From Kallipyga gabonensis (GTDB lineage: Bacteria > Bacillota > Clostridia > Tissierellales > Peptoniphilaceae), in assembly GCF_001286805.1 (NCBI RefSeq), contig NZ_CXYV01000001.1, positions 62,001 through 126,000 of the forward strand: a stretch of DNA of 64,000 nucleotides, in the 5' to 3' direction. Both the position numbers and the translations under genes were made by a program. Numbering within the stretch: position 1 is the stretch's first letter; the number at the start of each line of letters is the position of its first letter. A model generated the notes under the pieces. The model was given only the letters and a program-made list of their open reading frames with translations, ran no database searches and was not told the DNA's origin. Positions 23,587 to 32,904 of the stretch are shown here, piece after piece.

Positions 23587-24504
23587 TTATTCGGGGCGAT
23601 AATAATCCCAATAGGATTGGGGAACCAGGGCAGAATTTCCCTGACTTCCGCTCTCATCCAAGACAGGATCTGCATAAAGTTTGGCTCTAATCGACTCTTG
23701 AAGAGATGTCCAATCGGGCATTTTATAATACTCCTCCCCCAGCCTCTTTGCCGGATGGGAAGGATCAAAGATAACCACAATCGTCTTATCGTCATCGAGC
23801 AGACGTTGGGGATATTGCTTAAGATAACAGCGTGCTGCCTTTTCCAGAGCCTTCACCTCCTTAAGGGTTCTTTCTGTCCGGTCCATAAAACGCATGGTCA
23901 GAGCAACATTAATTGTCACCTCCTGGTGACGGAGAAGGGGAGGATTGATCTCCTCCCAAACGCCATCTGTCATGACCATAATGGATGATACCGGATCCAG
24001 AACTTCCCCAAAAACCCACCGATCCGGTCCGGAGCATAAGGGAAAAACATGGCCATCTTCATCCCTCTGTTGACTGGTGAGAGCAAGATATTCTCCACTG
24101 GACATCAAGGCGACAATTCCGCTATCTCCGGATTGACCATAAAAGACCTTTCCCTGATCATAGATGACCAGGGAAAGGGTGGTATCATATTCATTGGAGG
24201 GATTGCCCGCTTCTACCGCCTCTTCCAAAACCGCTTTATAGGCATAGACAAAGGCATTATTCATGATCTTCTTCACTTCAGGAAAGTCCATGCCACCCTG
24301 ATAAAGCTCCATACAATAAAGACAGGATTCTTTTACCGCAATCCTAGCCCCGTCATCTGAATGATACTCTGACCCCAGACCATCCGCCACACCGGCATAG
24401 ACTACCCCTTCTTTATCCCTTCGGACAAAATAGGCATCCTGACAGGGAATCCCCTCCTTGATATGGTAGGGGCCCGGCATATTTGCTGAATAATAACGGA
24501 TCAT
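23587..24504 (-). CDS. PP2C family Ser/Thr phosphatase
   Basis: 305 residues. PP2C metal and active-site motifs occur in order: QDAYFV (Asp23), GVADGLGS (Asp41-Gly42), EYDTTLSLVI, GQSGDSGIVAL, MVMTDGVWE and DDDKTIVVIF. The phosphatase would reverse phosphorylation by the neighbouring kinase. GGGAGG precedes the ATG at good spacing. It sits between the vWA gene (39 bp upstream) and the kinase gene (28 bp downstream), giving the vWA-PP2C-kinase order of a TerY-type triad. The last 50 residues extend beyond the core and are unassigned. Confidence 0.9.
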   Translation of the reverse strand: MIRYYSANMPGPYHIKEGIPCQDAYFVRRDKEGVVYAGVADGLGSEYHSDDGARIAVKESCLYCMELYQGGMDFPEVKKIMNNAFVYAYKAVLEEAVEAGNPSNEYDTTLSLVIYDQGKVFYGQSGDSGIVALMSSGEYLALTSQQRDEDGHVFPLCSGPDRWVFGEVLDPVSSIMVMTDGVWEEINPPLLRHQEVTINVALTMRFMDRTERTLKEVKALEKAARCYLKQYPQRLLDDDKTIVVIFDPSHPAKRLGEEYYKMPDWTSLQESIRAKLYADPVLDESGSQGNSALVPQSYWDYYRPE

Positions 24505-24543
24505 GATACCTCCCTTCTTCCGGCCTTAACCTCCCCATTGACT

Positions 24544-25260
24544 TCAATTGTTGATCCAGTCATCCAGATCCGGCACTTTAAGGTTAGTGTCCTCCTTTTC
24601 AAGAGGGTTATCCACATGAATCTTCTGATCCGGACTGGAGGTGGAGACTGCCTTAATCGAGATCGCCATGAAATCAAAGAATTCAGAGAAATCGAAGCCG
24701 GCCTCATCCACCAGTTCGAACACCCGCTTCCCTTCCGTCAGCATTGCAAGAGTTTCCTTGTCATAACCCTTAACGGCCAGGATCCAAAGTTGCATCTTCT
24801 TGTCCGCTATCCTTTGCTTAACGAGTTCGGCGATTTCAGAAACATCACCTCCGTATCCATCGGTGATCATAATGATGTAGGGCATCTTGATCTCAATCCC
24901 ACTCTCGGAATAAAGAGTGCAGCGTTCTCGTATTTTTTTAATCGCTAAATCAAGGCCGGCCGTGATATTGGTTCCGCCTCCTGCCGTAAAATTTACTGAA
25001 TCCAGTTGGGTGATTGGACGGAAGCCCTGTTCAACCTTAGCCTCTTCATTGAAGCTTAGGACCGCAACATCAACCAGTCTTGAGGCTTTGGGATCCTTAC
25101 AGACATCAGCCGCAAAACGGTTGACTGACAAATTCACGTTCTGAATGGGCATGCCGGACATGGATCCTGATACATCGCAGAGAATGGCAACCGGCATATG
25201 CTGAACATTAACATTTTCCGGGGGCAGTTCGTAATCGTTGAAGTTATACTTGTCGTTCAT
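24544..25260 (-). CDS. TerY-like von Willebrand factor A domain protein
   Basis: 238 residues from the ATG at 25260, which has AGGAGG 6 bases upstream. Longer frames lack a site. The metal-ion-dependent adhesion site is complete: DVSGSMS (Asp29, Ser31, Ser33), Thr97 in GGGTNI and Asp134 in ITDGYGGD. The protein has no signal peptide, as in cytoplasmic TerY. vWA proteins of this type act as metal-dependent scaffolds, here presumably for the kinase and phosphatase encoded next. The C-terminal 40 residues are acidic and unassigned. Confidence 0.88.
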   Translation of the reverse strand: MNDKYNFNDYELPPENVNVQHMPVAILCDVSGSMSGMPIQNVNLSVNRFAADVCKDPKASRLVDVAVLSFNEEAKVEQGFRPITQLDSVNFTAGGGTNITAGLDLAIKKIRERCTLYSESGIEIKMPYIIMITDGYGGDVSEIAELVKQRIADKKMQLWILAVKGYDKETLAMLTEGKRVFELVDEAGFDFSEFFDFMAISIKAVSTSSPDQKIHVDNPLEKEDTNLKVPDLDDWINN

Positions 25261-25470
25261 CATTGACCTCCTCAGCCATTTCATGAAGTGATGGCAGATC
25301 GCATAACTCTTAAATGAAGGACTTTTCATGCCTTCTTTCTTGCGATTGCCTTATCTTTACTACGTCTTCATTCTACGAAAAGTAAAGGCCGGGTTATAGG
25401 TAAATCCGGATCCAATCCTAAGTAATATCAGGGAGGTCAATAGGTATTCTTTTCCGACTTTTGATGACAT

Positions 25471-25493
25471 AAAAAAAAGAGGCGAAACGCCTC
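25471..25493 (-). terminator. Terminator between the second NACHT gene and the vWA gene
   Basis: On the minus strand GAGGCG and CGCCTC pair over a 3-base loop and are followed by eight T. It lies 28 bases past the stop of the 893-residue NACHT gene. The vWA operon may thus start from its own promoter or depend on read-through. No clean promoter was seen in the 210 bases before the vWA gene. Confidence 0.75.
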
Positions 25494-25520
25494 CTTTTGA
25501 TCGTCCTTTCATTGTTCTCT

Positions 25521-28202
25521 CTACATATCTTGTCCTGACTTCTGAACTCGTTTTAATCCTCTTCGATATTCCCTTGCTTTGCCCTCCCATTGATGTTGAA
25601 TGAGTCCAAAATGATTGATTTCTCGAGTTGACAGGGACCCCTTACGGAGATGCCCTGACGGTCGAAAATGACAAAGATGAAAAACCCATTCATGCATGTA
25701 ATCATCAAGATCCCAACAATAATACAAGCAAGCGGTGGCAAGGGCAATATGATCGAAACAGAGATCATGCTTTGACCGGTAATAGGTGGCCTGGATCAGC
25801 GAAGATAGAAAAAGATCTTTCCGACCATGGTTAGTCAAATCGAATGTTGCCTTTCGATAAGGGATAGATCCCAGGGTTAATATCCATTGGAGAACTTGTT
25901 GGTATTCCGGTCGGTCAAAGCGCTTGCGACCAAGGAGACAGAGCCTTCTGATGACGAAAGGATAACTTTCCAGTTTTGAAATGACCTGATTTGCCAGTTC
26001 ATTATCCAGGAGGGCTTCCACCGCTTCTCCCCCTTTCACTTTGGAAAGCCAAATATCGGTTAAGGCCGTGATACTGGAAATCTCCCCCTTTCGGGCTTGT
26101 CGGTCAAGAGCAGTCACCATCTCGTCTGTTACTAAAAAATCGTTTTTAATTCGATCCTTATAGGCTTCTGAAAGCTCATCCATTAAGGCTCTTGACAGCC
26201 AGGAAATCATTACTGCCCCAAGCCTTTCCTGACCGGGGTTGTCGCTTAAGAGGCAAGACAGGGCCTTTGCAGTAGGAGACCTTCCTCTGTCACATTCCCA
26301 TAAAACGGAAGCTAAGGCCATGGCTTCCAGGAAACCATCTCCGGAAGGATCCGCCTCAAAGCTGGTACGAAGAGCAAGAACAAAGGCATAGGCTGACCGC
26401 GCCTTCATGCAGGCAACCAGCAAGTCCTTTTGGTCTGTTACCATAACCGGCGAGGAAAAAACTGACTTCGTCAAATACAGGGCGTGATCCCTGGTCAGGG
26501 ACAGATCCGTCTCAATAACTTGACGCAAGCGGTTCACATTCTTTACTTCATGAAAAACCTGATAGAGTAAGGTATCAAATTCCGCCTGATGATTTTCTTC
26601 CAAATCCAAAAGTGCAAAATTAATAATATTAGTCCAACTGCTGTCATCAATATGGGGAAGGAGAATTCCCAAGGGGTCCGGCTTGATCATTTCCTTATTC
26701 AAGCGGAGATGGCAGCAAGCGTGGGCTGTTAGAAACTCCTGGTAGGACCGGATAGGGAAAGTATAGTAAACCCCTGAATCCTTTTCTTCTTTCTCAAGAA
26801 TACCTAGATGATTTGTAAGGGAATGAAGGAAATCACGAAAATTCTCCAGGTCTCCGTTTTTGATGATGTCTGTATGGAAACTCAAACTACGGAAATCCTC
26901 CCAAGTTTCTTTGAACGTGCTCAGCGAAATCACCATCAGATCCCGTATCTGCATTTGATAGGCAATAAAGCTTAAAACGGTCATCGTATCTTCATAAACA
27001 GAACGTTTTTTTTCATGGGATTTGACATGGCCGGTGAAGTATTCCCATAAGCTATCGCGAAACAGTTGATAGCGATTCAAGGAGAGAGAATCATTGGCGA
27101 CCTGGTTGAGCATAAAAATGAGTTCGAGCGGAGTTCTCATGAATTCCCTTAAGTATTCATACTTTTCCTGATTCAGGATATTGTCCATAGTGGATTGGAG
27201 AGAATCCCGGTATTCAGGGGGCTGGGTCAAATCGATCCAGTGATAGGAATATTTTTTTGCGTCCTCACCCGTCAAAGGAATAATTGACCGTCCACGAAAA
27301 GACATCTTATCCAAAAGGCTTAGAATTTTCGGATGCGAAAGACCGGCGGGTCTCGATGTCATGATAATCGGCGCATTGGGATGTTTTTTGAGGTGTTCAT
27401 CAAGGGCGGAGAGGAAGGTCATCCGCATTTTTTCGGAACACTCATCCAATCCGTCGACCAGCAGGAGCATTCTATCCAAAGATTGGTGGAGCCAGGATGT
27501 TACCTCCTCCTCGCTAATACCGGGCCGGCTTTGATGGGGATAACGGTTTTTCCCCATGACGGACAGAATGCTATCGTTTATCACCTCAACCAGGGAAAAG
27601 GCCGGACCAGTGATTCCCCTGAGTTCGATCAGGCAAGGAATGAAGTCACCGGTTAGTGAATATTTTCTTCCCAAATTGATATGGTCTGCCTCTTTACTCC
27701 AGGGATGGGAATAATAAAGAGCAATTCGCCGAAGAAGGGTGGTTTTCCCATGACCGGCACTGGCAATCAAGATGATGCGACTGGGACAATCCGGATCAGA
27801 AATAACCAGCCTGGCAGGATCAAAACGACTCTCCACATAGAGCAAGCTATTTGTTGATAGACTATCCATTGGATTTTTGTCAGAATCGCCTTTCTCTGGA
27901 AAAATATGGGGAGGTGAATTGGATATTATATACTTTTCAAAGTAGGATTCTATCATCCTATCCAAATCCTTTTGTCGTTCTCTCCCTTCAAGATCGGAAT
28001 CGGAAAAATGTTCTTTCAGCCAATGAGCATTTTTTATTTGGTCGGCATAAGTCTGAAAAGCATTCCTTCCCTCACCAATTTCCAGGGGATAAAACAATCG
28101 CTCAAAAGGATAAGTGATTCCACTTGCTCGGTCAAACGTTATTTGACTGAGGGAATATTCCAGCGACTTTCGATATAAGAATTCTTCCTTTGTCATTTTC
28201 AT
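25521..28202 (-). CDS. NACHT-type STAND NTPase (second of a pair)
   Basis: 893 residues. Residues 1-140 have no domain I recognise. The NTPase follows, with Walker A ASAGHGKTT (147-155), Walker B MLLLVDGLDE (245-254) and a sensor-like IMTSRPAGL near 285, the pattern of NACHT domains. The rest, from about 450, is all helix and lacks obvious sequence repeats, consistent with a superstructure-forming sensor region. STAND proteins oligomerise on ligand binding and switch on an effector. It follows the other NACHT gene after 160 bp. AAAGGTG lies 8 bases before the ATG. Confidence 0.85.
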   Translation of the reverse strand: MKMTKEEFLYRKSLEYSLSQITFDRASGITYPFERLFYPLEIGEGRNAFQTYADQIKNAHWLKEHFSDSDLEGRERQKDLDRMIESYFEKYIISNSPPHIFPEKGDSDKNPMDSLSTNSLLYVESRFDPARLVISDPDCPSRIILIASAGHGKTTLLRRIALYYSHPWSKEADHINLGRKYSLTGDFIPCLIELRGITGPAFSLVEVINDSILSVMGKNRYPHQSRPGISEEEVTSWLHQSLDRMLLLVDGLDECSEKMRMTFLSALDEHLKKHPNAPIIMTSRPAGLSHPKILSLLDKMSFRGRSIIPLTGEDAKKYSYHWIDLTQPPEYRDSLQSTMDNILNQEKYEYLREFMRTPLELIFMLNQVANDSLSLNRYQLFRDSLWEYFTGHVKSHEKKRSVYEDTMTVLSFIAYQMQIRDLMVISLSTFKETWEDFRSLSFHTDIIKNGDLENFRDFLHSLTNHLGILEKEEKDSGVYYTFPIRSYQEFLTAHACCHLRLNKEMIKPDPLGILLPHIDDSSWTNIINFALLDLEENHQAEFDTLLYQVFHEVKNVNRLRQVIETDLSLTRDHALYLTKSVFSSPVMVTDQKDLLVACMKARSAYAFVLALRTSFEADPSGDGFLEAMALASVLWECDRGRSPTAKALSCLLSDNPGQERLGAVMISWLSRALMDELSEAYKDRIKNDFLVTDEMVTALDRQARKGEISSITALTDIWLSKVKGGEAVEALLDNELANQVISKLESYPFVIRRLCLLGRKRFDRPEYQQVLQWILTLGSIPYRKATFDLTNHGRKDLFLSSLIQATYYRSKHDLCFDHIALATACLYYCWDLDDYMHEWVFHLCHFRPSGHLRKGSLSTREINHFGLIQHQWEGKAREYRRGLKRVQKSGQDM

Positions 28203-28361
28203 GGGGAGTCACCTTTATTCAACGACAACATATCAATTATGACAGCAATTTTTGAAAGGAAAACTTTCCTACCTTTCCCTTTACTTTTGCTTCCATTTTA
28301 TGCGTTTGTGAAGAGAGAATCTAAGTAAAAATTACAAAAATAAAGGGAAAAGAAACCACTC

Positions 28362-30863
28362 CTACTTGATTTGAAAATCTCGGGAAAACCACTTGATATT
28401 TTCCTGGTAGGCCGGTGATAGAAACAAAGCTTCTTTATTCTCACCCATCTCCTTTAGGATTTCTGAGGTAAAAATCCTCATCAGAAGGAGTCTTTGTGCT
28501 CGACGAACGTACTTGGCATCCCAATTTCCCGGCATGGCGGCGGTAGATATATTATTACCGTACCGGTTGAGAATGAGATCAACCATAGCCTTAATCAGAA
28601 TCCTTTCCTCAGCACGGTCAGAAAAGTCTCGGGTGGTCAAGTCAAAAATAAGTTGCTCTGCCAGTTGAACATTTTCCAAATTGATGTCACAGACCAAGGG
28701 AACCAGTAAGCTTACATAATCCGCCGGTTCGGTAATGGAGGAGAGGATATGAAGTCCGTCACCTCCACTTTCCTCATTAATCAATCCGGCTCGGATACCC
28801 TTAGCCGCCAACTCAAAGCGGATCTGCGGGTTGATAAATTGATAGTCATTGTCCGCCCCATCCGCCGGAACGATCAAGCCTACTTCAGTAATAAAAATTT
28901 CGTGTAGGCGGTCCATGATCATCCCAATCTCCTCTTGACGGAGACCGGTTTCGTCTATCCACTTGTGGAGATAGCGGTTGAGTTTTTGTCGAGAAAAGTG
29001 GGGACTACCTGTGGAGACCGTTTCAAGAGCAACTTCCTGAAGGATCTTAAGGATATTCATTAAAACATCGTAAATTACCGGATCTGCTGACCGGTTATTT
29101 TTTAACATCCGATCAACCAGGGTTGTGATTAAACGCTGGGTGATGCTGCCCAAATCATGACCAAAATAAAAGCAGACTACGGATAGCATATAGGGATTAA
29201 CTGAATAATCCTGATAAAAATGATTTCTACGAATTTCCTCAAGGAGTTCTAATGACTCCTCTTCCGGGATATTGGAAAAGCGGTTCCACTTCATGACCAG
29301 GTTCTTTCTCTGGTCTTCATTGAGAGGGCAAATTCGAAAAGTTGACCAGTAAGGATCCATATCTAATGCATGATCCAAGGCAGTCATCGTTTGGGATGAC
29401 ATTTCCCGGGAAGAAACAATGACGTGGGCACCGACCTCATGACTCTCCGGAAAACAGCAATAGCTGTCGTAAAAGGCGGAGATGGCATGAAGATAGGCGT
29501 TACGCATATCCCCGGATGAGATTTCATCAAAAGAATCCAAAATGAGCAATAATTTTCCGGCCCTGGCCAATTCCTGCAAGTAATCTGTCAGAGGACCGGA
29601 GATTTTGAACCCATCCTGTGGCTGAGAAAGCGTACCAGGTATGATACCTGGAGAAACTTGACCGGAGAAAAAATTACGCCCCTCCGATAGTCGCCACATA
29701 CTATTGAAAAACAAGCTAACAAGATCTTTTGTCCATTCACGGTATCGCTCATCCTGGTAACAAAAAGAAAATAAACGGGCCGGTATGCTGATGAGGTATA
29801 AGTTGGTCGGTGGATCCAAGTCATCAGTTACCTCTTTCAGGGAATGATTGTTTTTCTCACGGCCATATCGATCCGCCAGCATGCAAATTGACGCCATTTG
29901 AAGAAAGGCACTCTTCCCCATGCCGGTTTTTGCCACAATCTTCACTCTTTGACTCTTGGATGCCCTTTCCATAGTGGAAAGAGGCATTCCTACTTTCTCC
30001 CCATTTTGTTCAAAAATCGGGGGGACATAAAAGTCCTGGGGATAAAGCTTTTTGACCGTCTGGATGGAACGGGGCTCAAAAAACTGAATGCATCGGTAAA
30101 GAGCTTCTTCCGCTTTATCCAAGGCTAATGACGCTTCTACCCCCTCTTTGAAAGTGTGGGCAAAATGATCCTGGAGTTTTTCTATCGTATCCTGATCTTT
30201 TTCCACCGAATAGGTCCCGATCATTTCAAAGATGGTCAGCGTCACCATGCCAAAGAAGAGAATACCTTTGTTGGCCATACGGGTAAATCTTCTTCCATCG
30301 ATCGAGGCCTCTTCACCCAGTTCCTCCCAATCAAAAGAAAACAAACCACCGGCTACGATGGGATCAATATCGTCAATTCCAACAAATTCCAGGCATTTTT
30401 CAAAAAAAACCTTCCTCGTTGTCAAACTAGCCTTTCTGGACAAGAGAAGATAGGTAAAAAAAAGGGCGGTATCGAAACTTTTATTGATTTTTGACCGACT
30501 GCCGGACTCCCTCAGCCAGCCTTTCAGACTTCCACTCGTCTGATCGCAAAAAGAAAAGAGGGTTTCAGAATAGTGTTCATAGGCTTGATCTTCCAGGAGA
30601 TAGGGTGTTTTATCAAAAAGAAAGTTGCTAGCCTTCCCCATCTCAAACATGAGGCGAAAAAGAGGGGTATCTTCTTTCAGTTTCCTCTCCTCCCATTCAT
30701 CACCAAGAAGCCCTGTTTCTTTGGCGGCAATTTCGCAGGCTAAAGTATACCCGTATCCTGTTTTCGTGCACTCTAAGTCTTGTAAGTCGGGGAAGATGGC
30801 ATTAAGAAAGAGTAATAGAAATTCATCTCTCTTTGGCATCTTTTCCGGTGTGAAATAATTCAT
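28362..30863 (-). CDS. NACHT-type STAND NTPase (first of a pair)
   Basis: 833 residues. An N-terminal region of about 300 residues, helical and unassigned, precedes the NTPase. Walker A is AKTGMGKS (311-318), Walker B is LLLILDSFDE (438-447) and VIVSSREMS near 490 fits the sensor arginine. A winged-helix-like and helical C-terminus follows. It is clearly a different protein from the 893-residue NACHT protein, since the N-terminal regions and Walker motifs differ, so the two are not a recent duplication. GGGGGAGAAGG lies directly before the ATG. It is the first gene of the cluster. Confidence 0.82.
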   Translation of the reverse strand: MNYFTPEKMPKRDEFLLLFLNAIFPDLQDLECTKTGYGYTLACEIAAKETGLLGDEWEERKLKEDTPLFRLMFEMGKASNFLFDKTPYLLEDQAYEHYSETLFSFCDQTSGSLKGWLRESGSRSKINKSFDTALFFTYLLLSRKASLTTRKVFFEKCLEFVGIDDIDPIVAGGLFSFDWEELGEEASIDGRRFTRMANKGILFFGMVTLTIFEMIGTYSVEKDQDTIEKLQDHFAHTFKEGVEASLALDKAEEALYRCIQFFEPRSIQTVKKLYPQDFYVPPIFEQNGEKVGMPLSTMERASKSQRVKIVAKTGMGKSAFLQMASICMLADRYGREKNNHSLKEVTDDLDPPTNLYLISIPARLFSFCYQDERYREWTKDLVSLFFNSMWRLSEGRNFFSGQVSPGIIPGTLSQPQDGFKISGPLTDYLQELARAGKLLLILDSFDEISSGDMRNAYLHAISAFYDSYCCFPESHEVGAHVIVSSREMSSQTMTALDHALDMDPYWSTFRICPLNEDQRKNLVMKWNRFSNIPEEESLELLEEIRRNHFYQDYSVNPYMLSVVCFYFGHDLGSITQRLITTLVDRMLKNNRSADPVIYDVLMNILKILQEVALETVSTGSPHFSRQKLNRYLHKWIDETGLRQEEIGMIMDRLHEIFITEVGLIVPADGADNDYQFINPQIRFELAAKGIRAGLINEESGGDGLHILSSITEPADYVSLLVPLVCDINLENVQLAEQLIFDLTTRDFSDRAEERILIKAMVDLILNRYGNNISTAAMPGNWDAKYVRRAQRLLLMRIFTSEILKEMGENKEALFLSPAYQENIKWFSRDFQIK

Positions 30864-30919
30864 TCCTTCTCCCCCTTTTTCACAATAAGAAATTGTATTG
30901 GATAAGGCCTCTTTATTAA

Positions 30920-30925
30920 ATTATA
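30920..30925 (-). promoter_or_regulatory. Candidate -10 element for the NACHT/TerY-triad cluster
   Basis: A perfect TATAAT on the minus strand lies 57 bases before the first NACHT gene's start codon in a very AT-rich region. No good -35 is seen 16-18 bases upstream. A second possibility is TTGTGC-N17-TTATAA somewhat further upstream. Confidence 0.4.
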
Positions 30926-31058
30926 CAATGGGCTGACTTTTTTATAAAATATATCCATCTTCTTGCACAATAAAAAGGATCCCCATAATTAATGAAAAAG
31001 ATATTTTTTCCATGGAATCCGATAACAAACATGGCTATCTTGCCAATTGGAGGAAACG

Positions 31059-31982
31059 ATGGTTGCCGGAATGACCTATTATGAAATTTGCTGGTACTTC
31101 CTCATTTATTCTTTTGGGGGTTGGATTGTAGAAGTGATCTTCCATGCCGTAACCTTGGGAAAGGTGGTTAACCGAGGTTTTTTGAATGGCCCGGTTTGCC
31201 CGGTCTATGGGTTTGGCGTATTATCTGTCTTTGCTGCCATCAATCTCATGCAAAGTAACGGTCAAAGATTAAATTCCTTGGAGATTTTTCTGTTCGGGGT
31301 AATTCTAGCTACCCTGGTAGAGCTCCTGGCCGGATGGCTTCTGGACCGGTGTTTTCATGCCCGGTGGTGGGATTACTCCGCAAAGCCGTTCAACTTCCGA
31401 GGGTATATTTGCCTTGAGTTTTCCTTAATCTGGGGATTGGCTATTCTCTTTGTTGTCCATATTTTTCAGACTTTTGTCGATCACCATACGGTGAAATCTC
31501 TGGCTCCCCGTGAGGGCTGGATTCTCCTGGCTCTTCTCTATGCCATTTATCTTGCGGACTTTTTGGTCACCCTGGCTATCATCCGGGGCTTTAACAAAAA
31601 CCTGACAAAACTGGATCAGATTCGGTCGGATATGCGGATCGTCAGTGACCGGATCAGCGAGCGGGTAGGAACCAGGACATTAGAAACCGCCCAGATCGTC
31701 GATGAAGGTAAGCTACAGGCAAAACTCGCCAGGGCAGAGTTAAAAGACGTGATCCGCGAGAAAAAAACTGAGCTAGCGGATGTTCAGACAATAAAACAGC
31801 AAGACACGGTGAAAGACTTGAAAGATAAATTTAACGCCCTTCAAGGGGAATTTGATCGTATTTCCTCCTCCCTCACTTCAGCCTCTTTTTTTGGTCAGGG
31901 ACACCTCTTAAAAGCATTTCCCGAAATGAAACATCGAAAGTATCCGGAACTCATCAAGGTGCTAAAAGAAAAACTCCACTAA
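31059..31982 (+). CDS. Putative ABC-transporter-type IV membrane protein (CmpB-like, PF06541 type)
   Basis: 307 residues from the ATG at 31059 (GGAGGAAAC just upstream). YYEICWYFLIYSFGGWIVE, VVNRGFLNGPVCPVYGFG and the WDYSAKPFNFRGYICLEFS segment are characteristic of the putative ABC-transporter permease family CmpB. Five or six membrane helices occupy residues 1-180, followed by a long charged coiled coil to the C-terminus. Role unknown. It is divergent from the NACHT/TerY cluster and is followed by a terminator. Confidence 0.8.
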   Translation: MVAGMTYYEICWYFLIYSFGGWIVEVIFHAVTLGKVVNRGFLNGPVCPVYGFGVLSVFAAINLMQSNGQRLNSLEIFLFGVILATLVELLAGWLLDRCFHARWWDYSAKPFNFRGYICLEFSLIWGLAILFVVHIFQTFVDHHTVKSLAPREGWILLALLYAIYLADFLVTLAIIRGFNKNLTKLDQIRSDMRIVSDRISERVGTRTLETAQIVDEGKLQAKLARAELKDVIREKKTELADVQTIKQQDTVKDLKDKFNALQGEFDRISSSLTSASFFGQGHLLKAFPEMKHRKYPELIKVLKEKLH

Positions 31983-32021
31983 ATGATTCCACCACCCGGA
32001 ATCAAATCCTTCTCCATGTAA

Positions 32022-32070
32022 AAACCGGTCACCTAGTTCAGGACATCCTGATCAAAGTGACCGGTTTCTT
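32022..32070. terminator. Bidirectional terminator between CmpB-like and GT8 genes
   Basis: Arms AAACCGGTCAC (32022-32032) and GTGACCGGTTT (32057-32067) enclose a 24-base loop with a second small stem (CAGGA/TCCTG). T-rich sequence follows on the plus strand. The neighbouring genes converge on it. Confidence 0.75.
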
Positions 32071-32080
32071 ATTAAGCGTC

Positions 32081-32902
32081 TTATTGAAGATAGCGTTCCG
32101 TCAAACTCATATAATGGCGGTATAAGCTACCAAAGCGTCGTCGATAATTCTTTTTCCAGGGCTTATCTTTTCCACAAAAATGAAGGATGGAAGTGTTCTC
32201 CATCACCCACTCCAGATTCTCCTTCCCTCCGCTTCTTAAGAGGTAATTGCTATAGTTCCTGGCATCATAATTCCAGCGAACGTCGTCAAGACTTAAGATT
32301 TTTGATCCGTAAAGTGCATTCAGGGCATCCTGGTCGGGCAAGAGAAGGGACATGGGATTGTCTTCAACAAAGCGGAAAAGGTCATCCGGGACGATCTCTT
32401 TTCTCGCCTCTTCCAGGTTGATCAAAAGAACGCCTGAATTATAGTAATCCGTCTTGGTTTTTAGACGAATCTTATTCACACTGTTGGCCATTTCCGTCTT
32501 TCCGGTATGAGCCGCTGCAGCAAAAAGATAAGCGGTTACATCCTTCTCCCACAGGGCATTGAGCGAATTGATCACCAGAATATCCGGGTCTAAATAGAGT
32601 ATTTTATCAAGGTCATGAGGAAGCCATTTTCCCGCCAGCAGCCGGTAATACATCTCCCTGGGGTAGCGATCGGTAACCTTGGCAGAACAAAAGGTCTCTC
32701 CATCCGCCTTGATGGGCAGCAGACGAAAGCCATAGCGGTCACAATCTTTGGACAAGGCCTCCAAATTCTTCTCAGGAATTTGACGGTGTAAAAGATAAAC
32801 ATCGAAAGCCTGACCCGGATGGTTGATGTAGATGGAGGTAAGAAGAACCCTCAGCTGCGGAAGATAGTGTTGATCAAGTGTTACCAGAAGTGGAATTCGC
32901 AT
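32081..32902 (-). CDS. Glycosyltransferase family 8 protein
   Basis: 273 residues, with no membrane helix. The GT8 metal-binding motif is YLDPDILV near residue 98. YYNSGVLLINL near 155 and ILHFCGKDKPWK near 238 are also typical of the family. Such enzymes transfer glucose or galactose from a UDP-sugar with retention of configuration, often onto lipopolysaccharide, glycolipid or protein acceptors. It is the last gene of a six-gene operon, 2 bp after the VTT gene, which suggests a membrane-associated acceptor. Confidence 0.9.
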   Translation of the reverse strand: MRIPLLVTLDQHYLPQLRVLLTSIYINHPGQAFDVYLLHRQIPEKNLEALSKDCDRYGFRLLPIKADGETFCSAKVTDRYPREMYYRLLAGKWLPHDLDKILYLDPDILVINSLNALWEKDVTAYLFAAAAHTGKTEMANSVNKIRLKTKTDYYNSGVLLINLEEARKEIVPDDLFRFVEDNPMSLLLPDQDALNALYGSKILSLDDVRWNYDARNYSNYLLRSGGKENLEWVMENTSILHFCGKDKPWKKNYRRRFGSLYRHYMSLTERYLQ

Positions 32903-32904
32903 AG

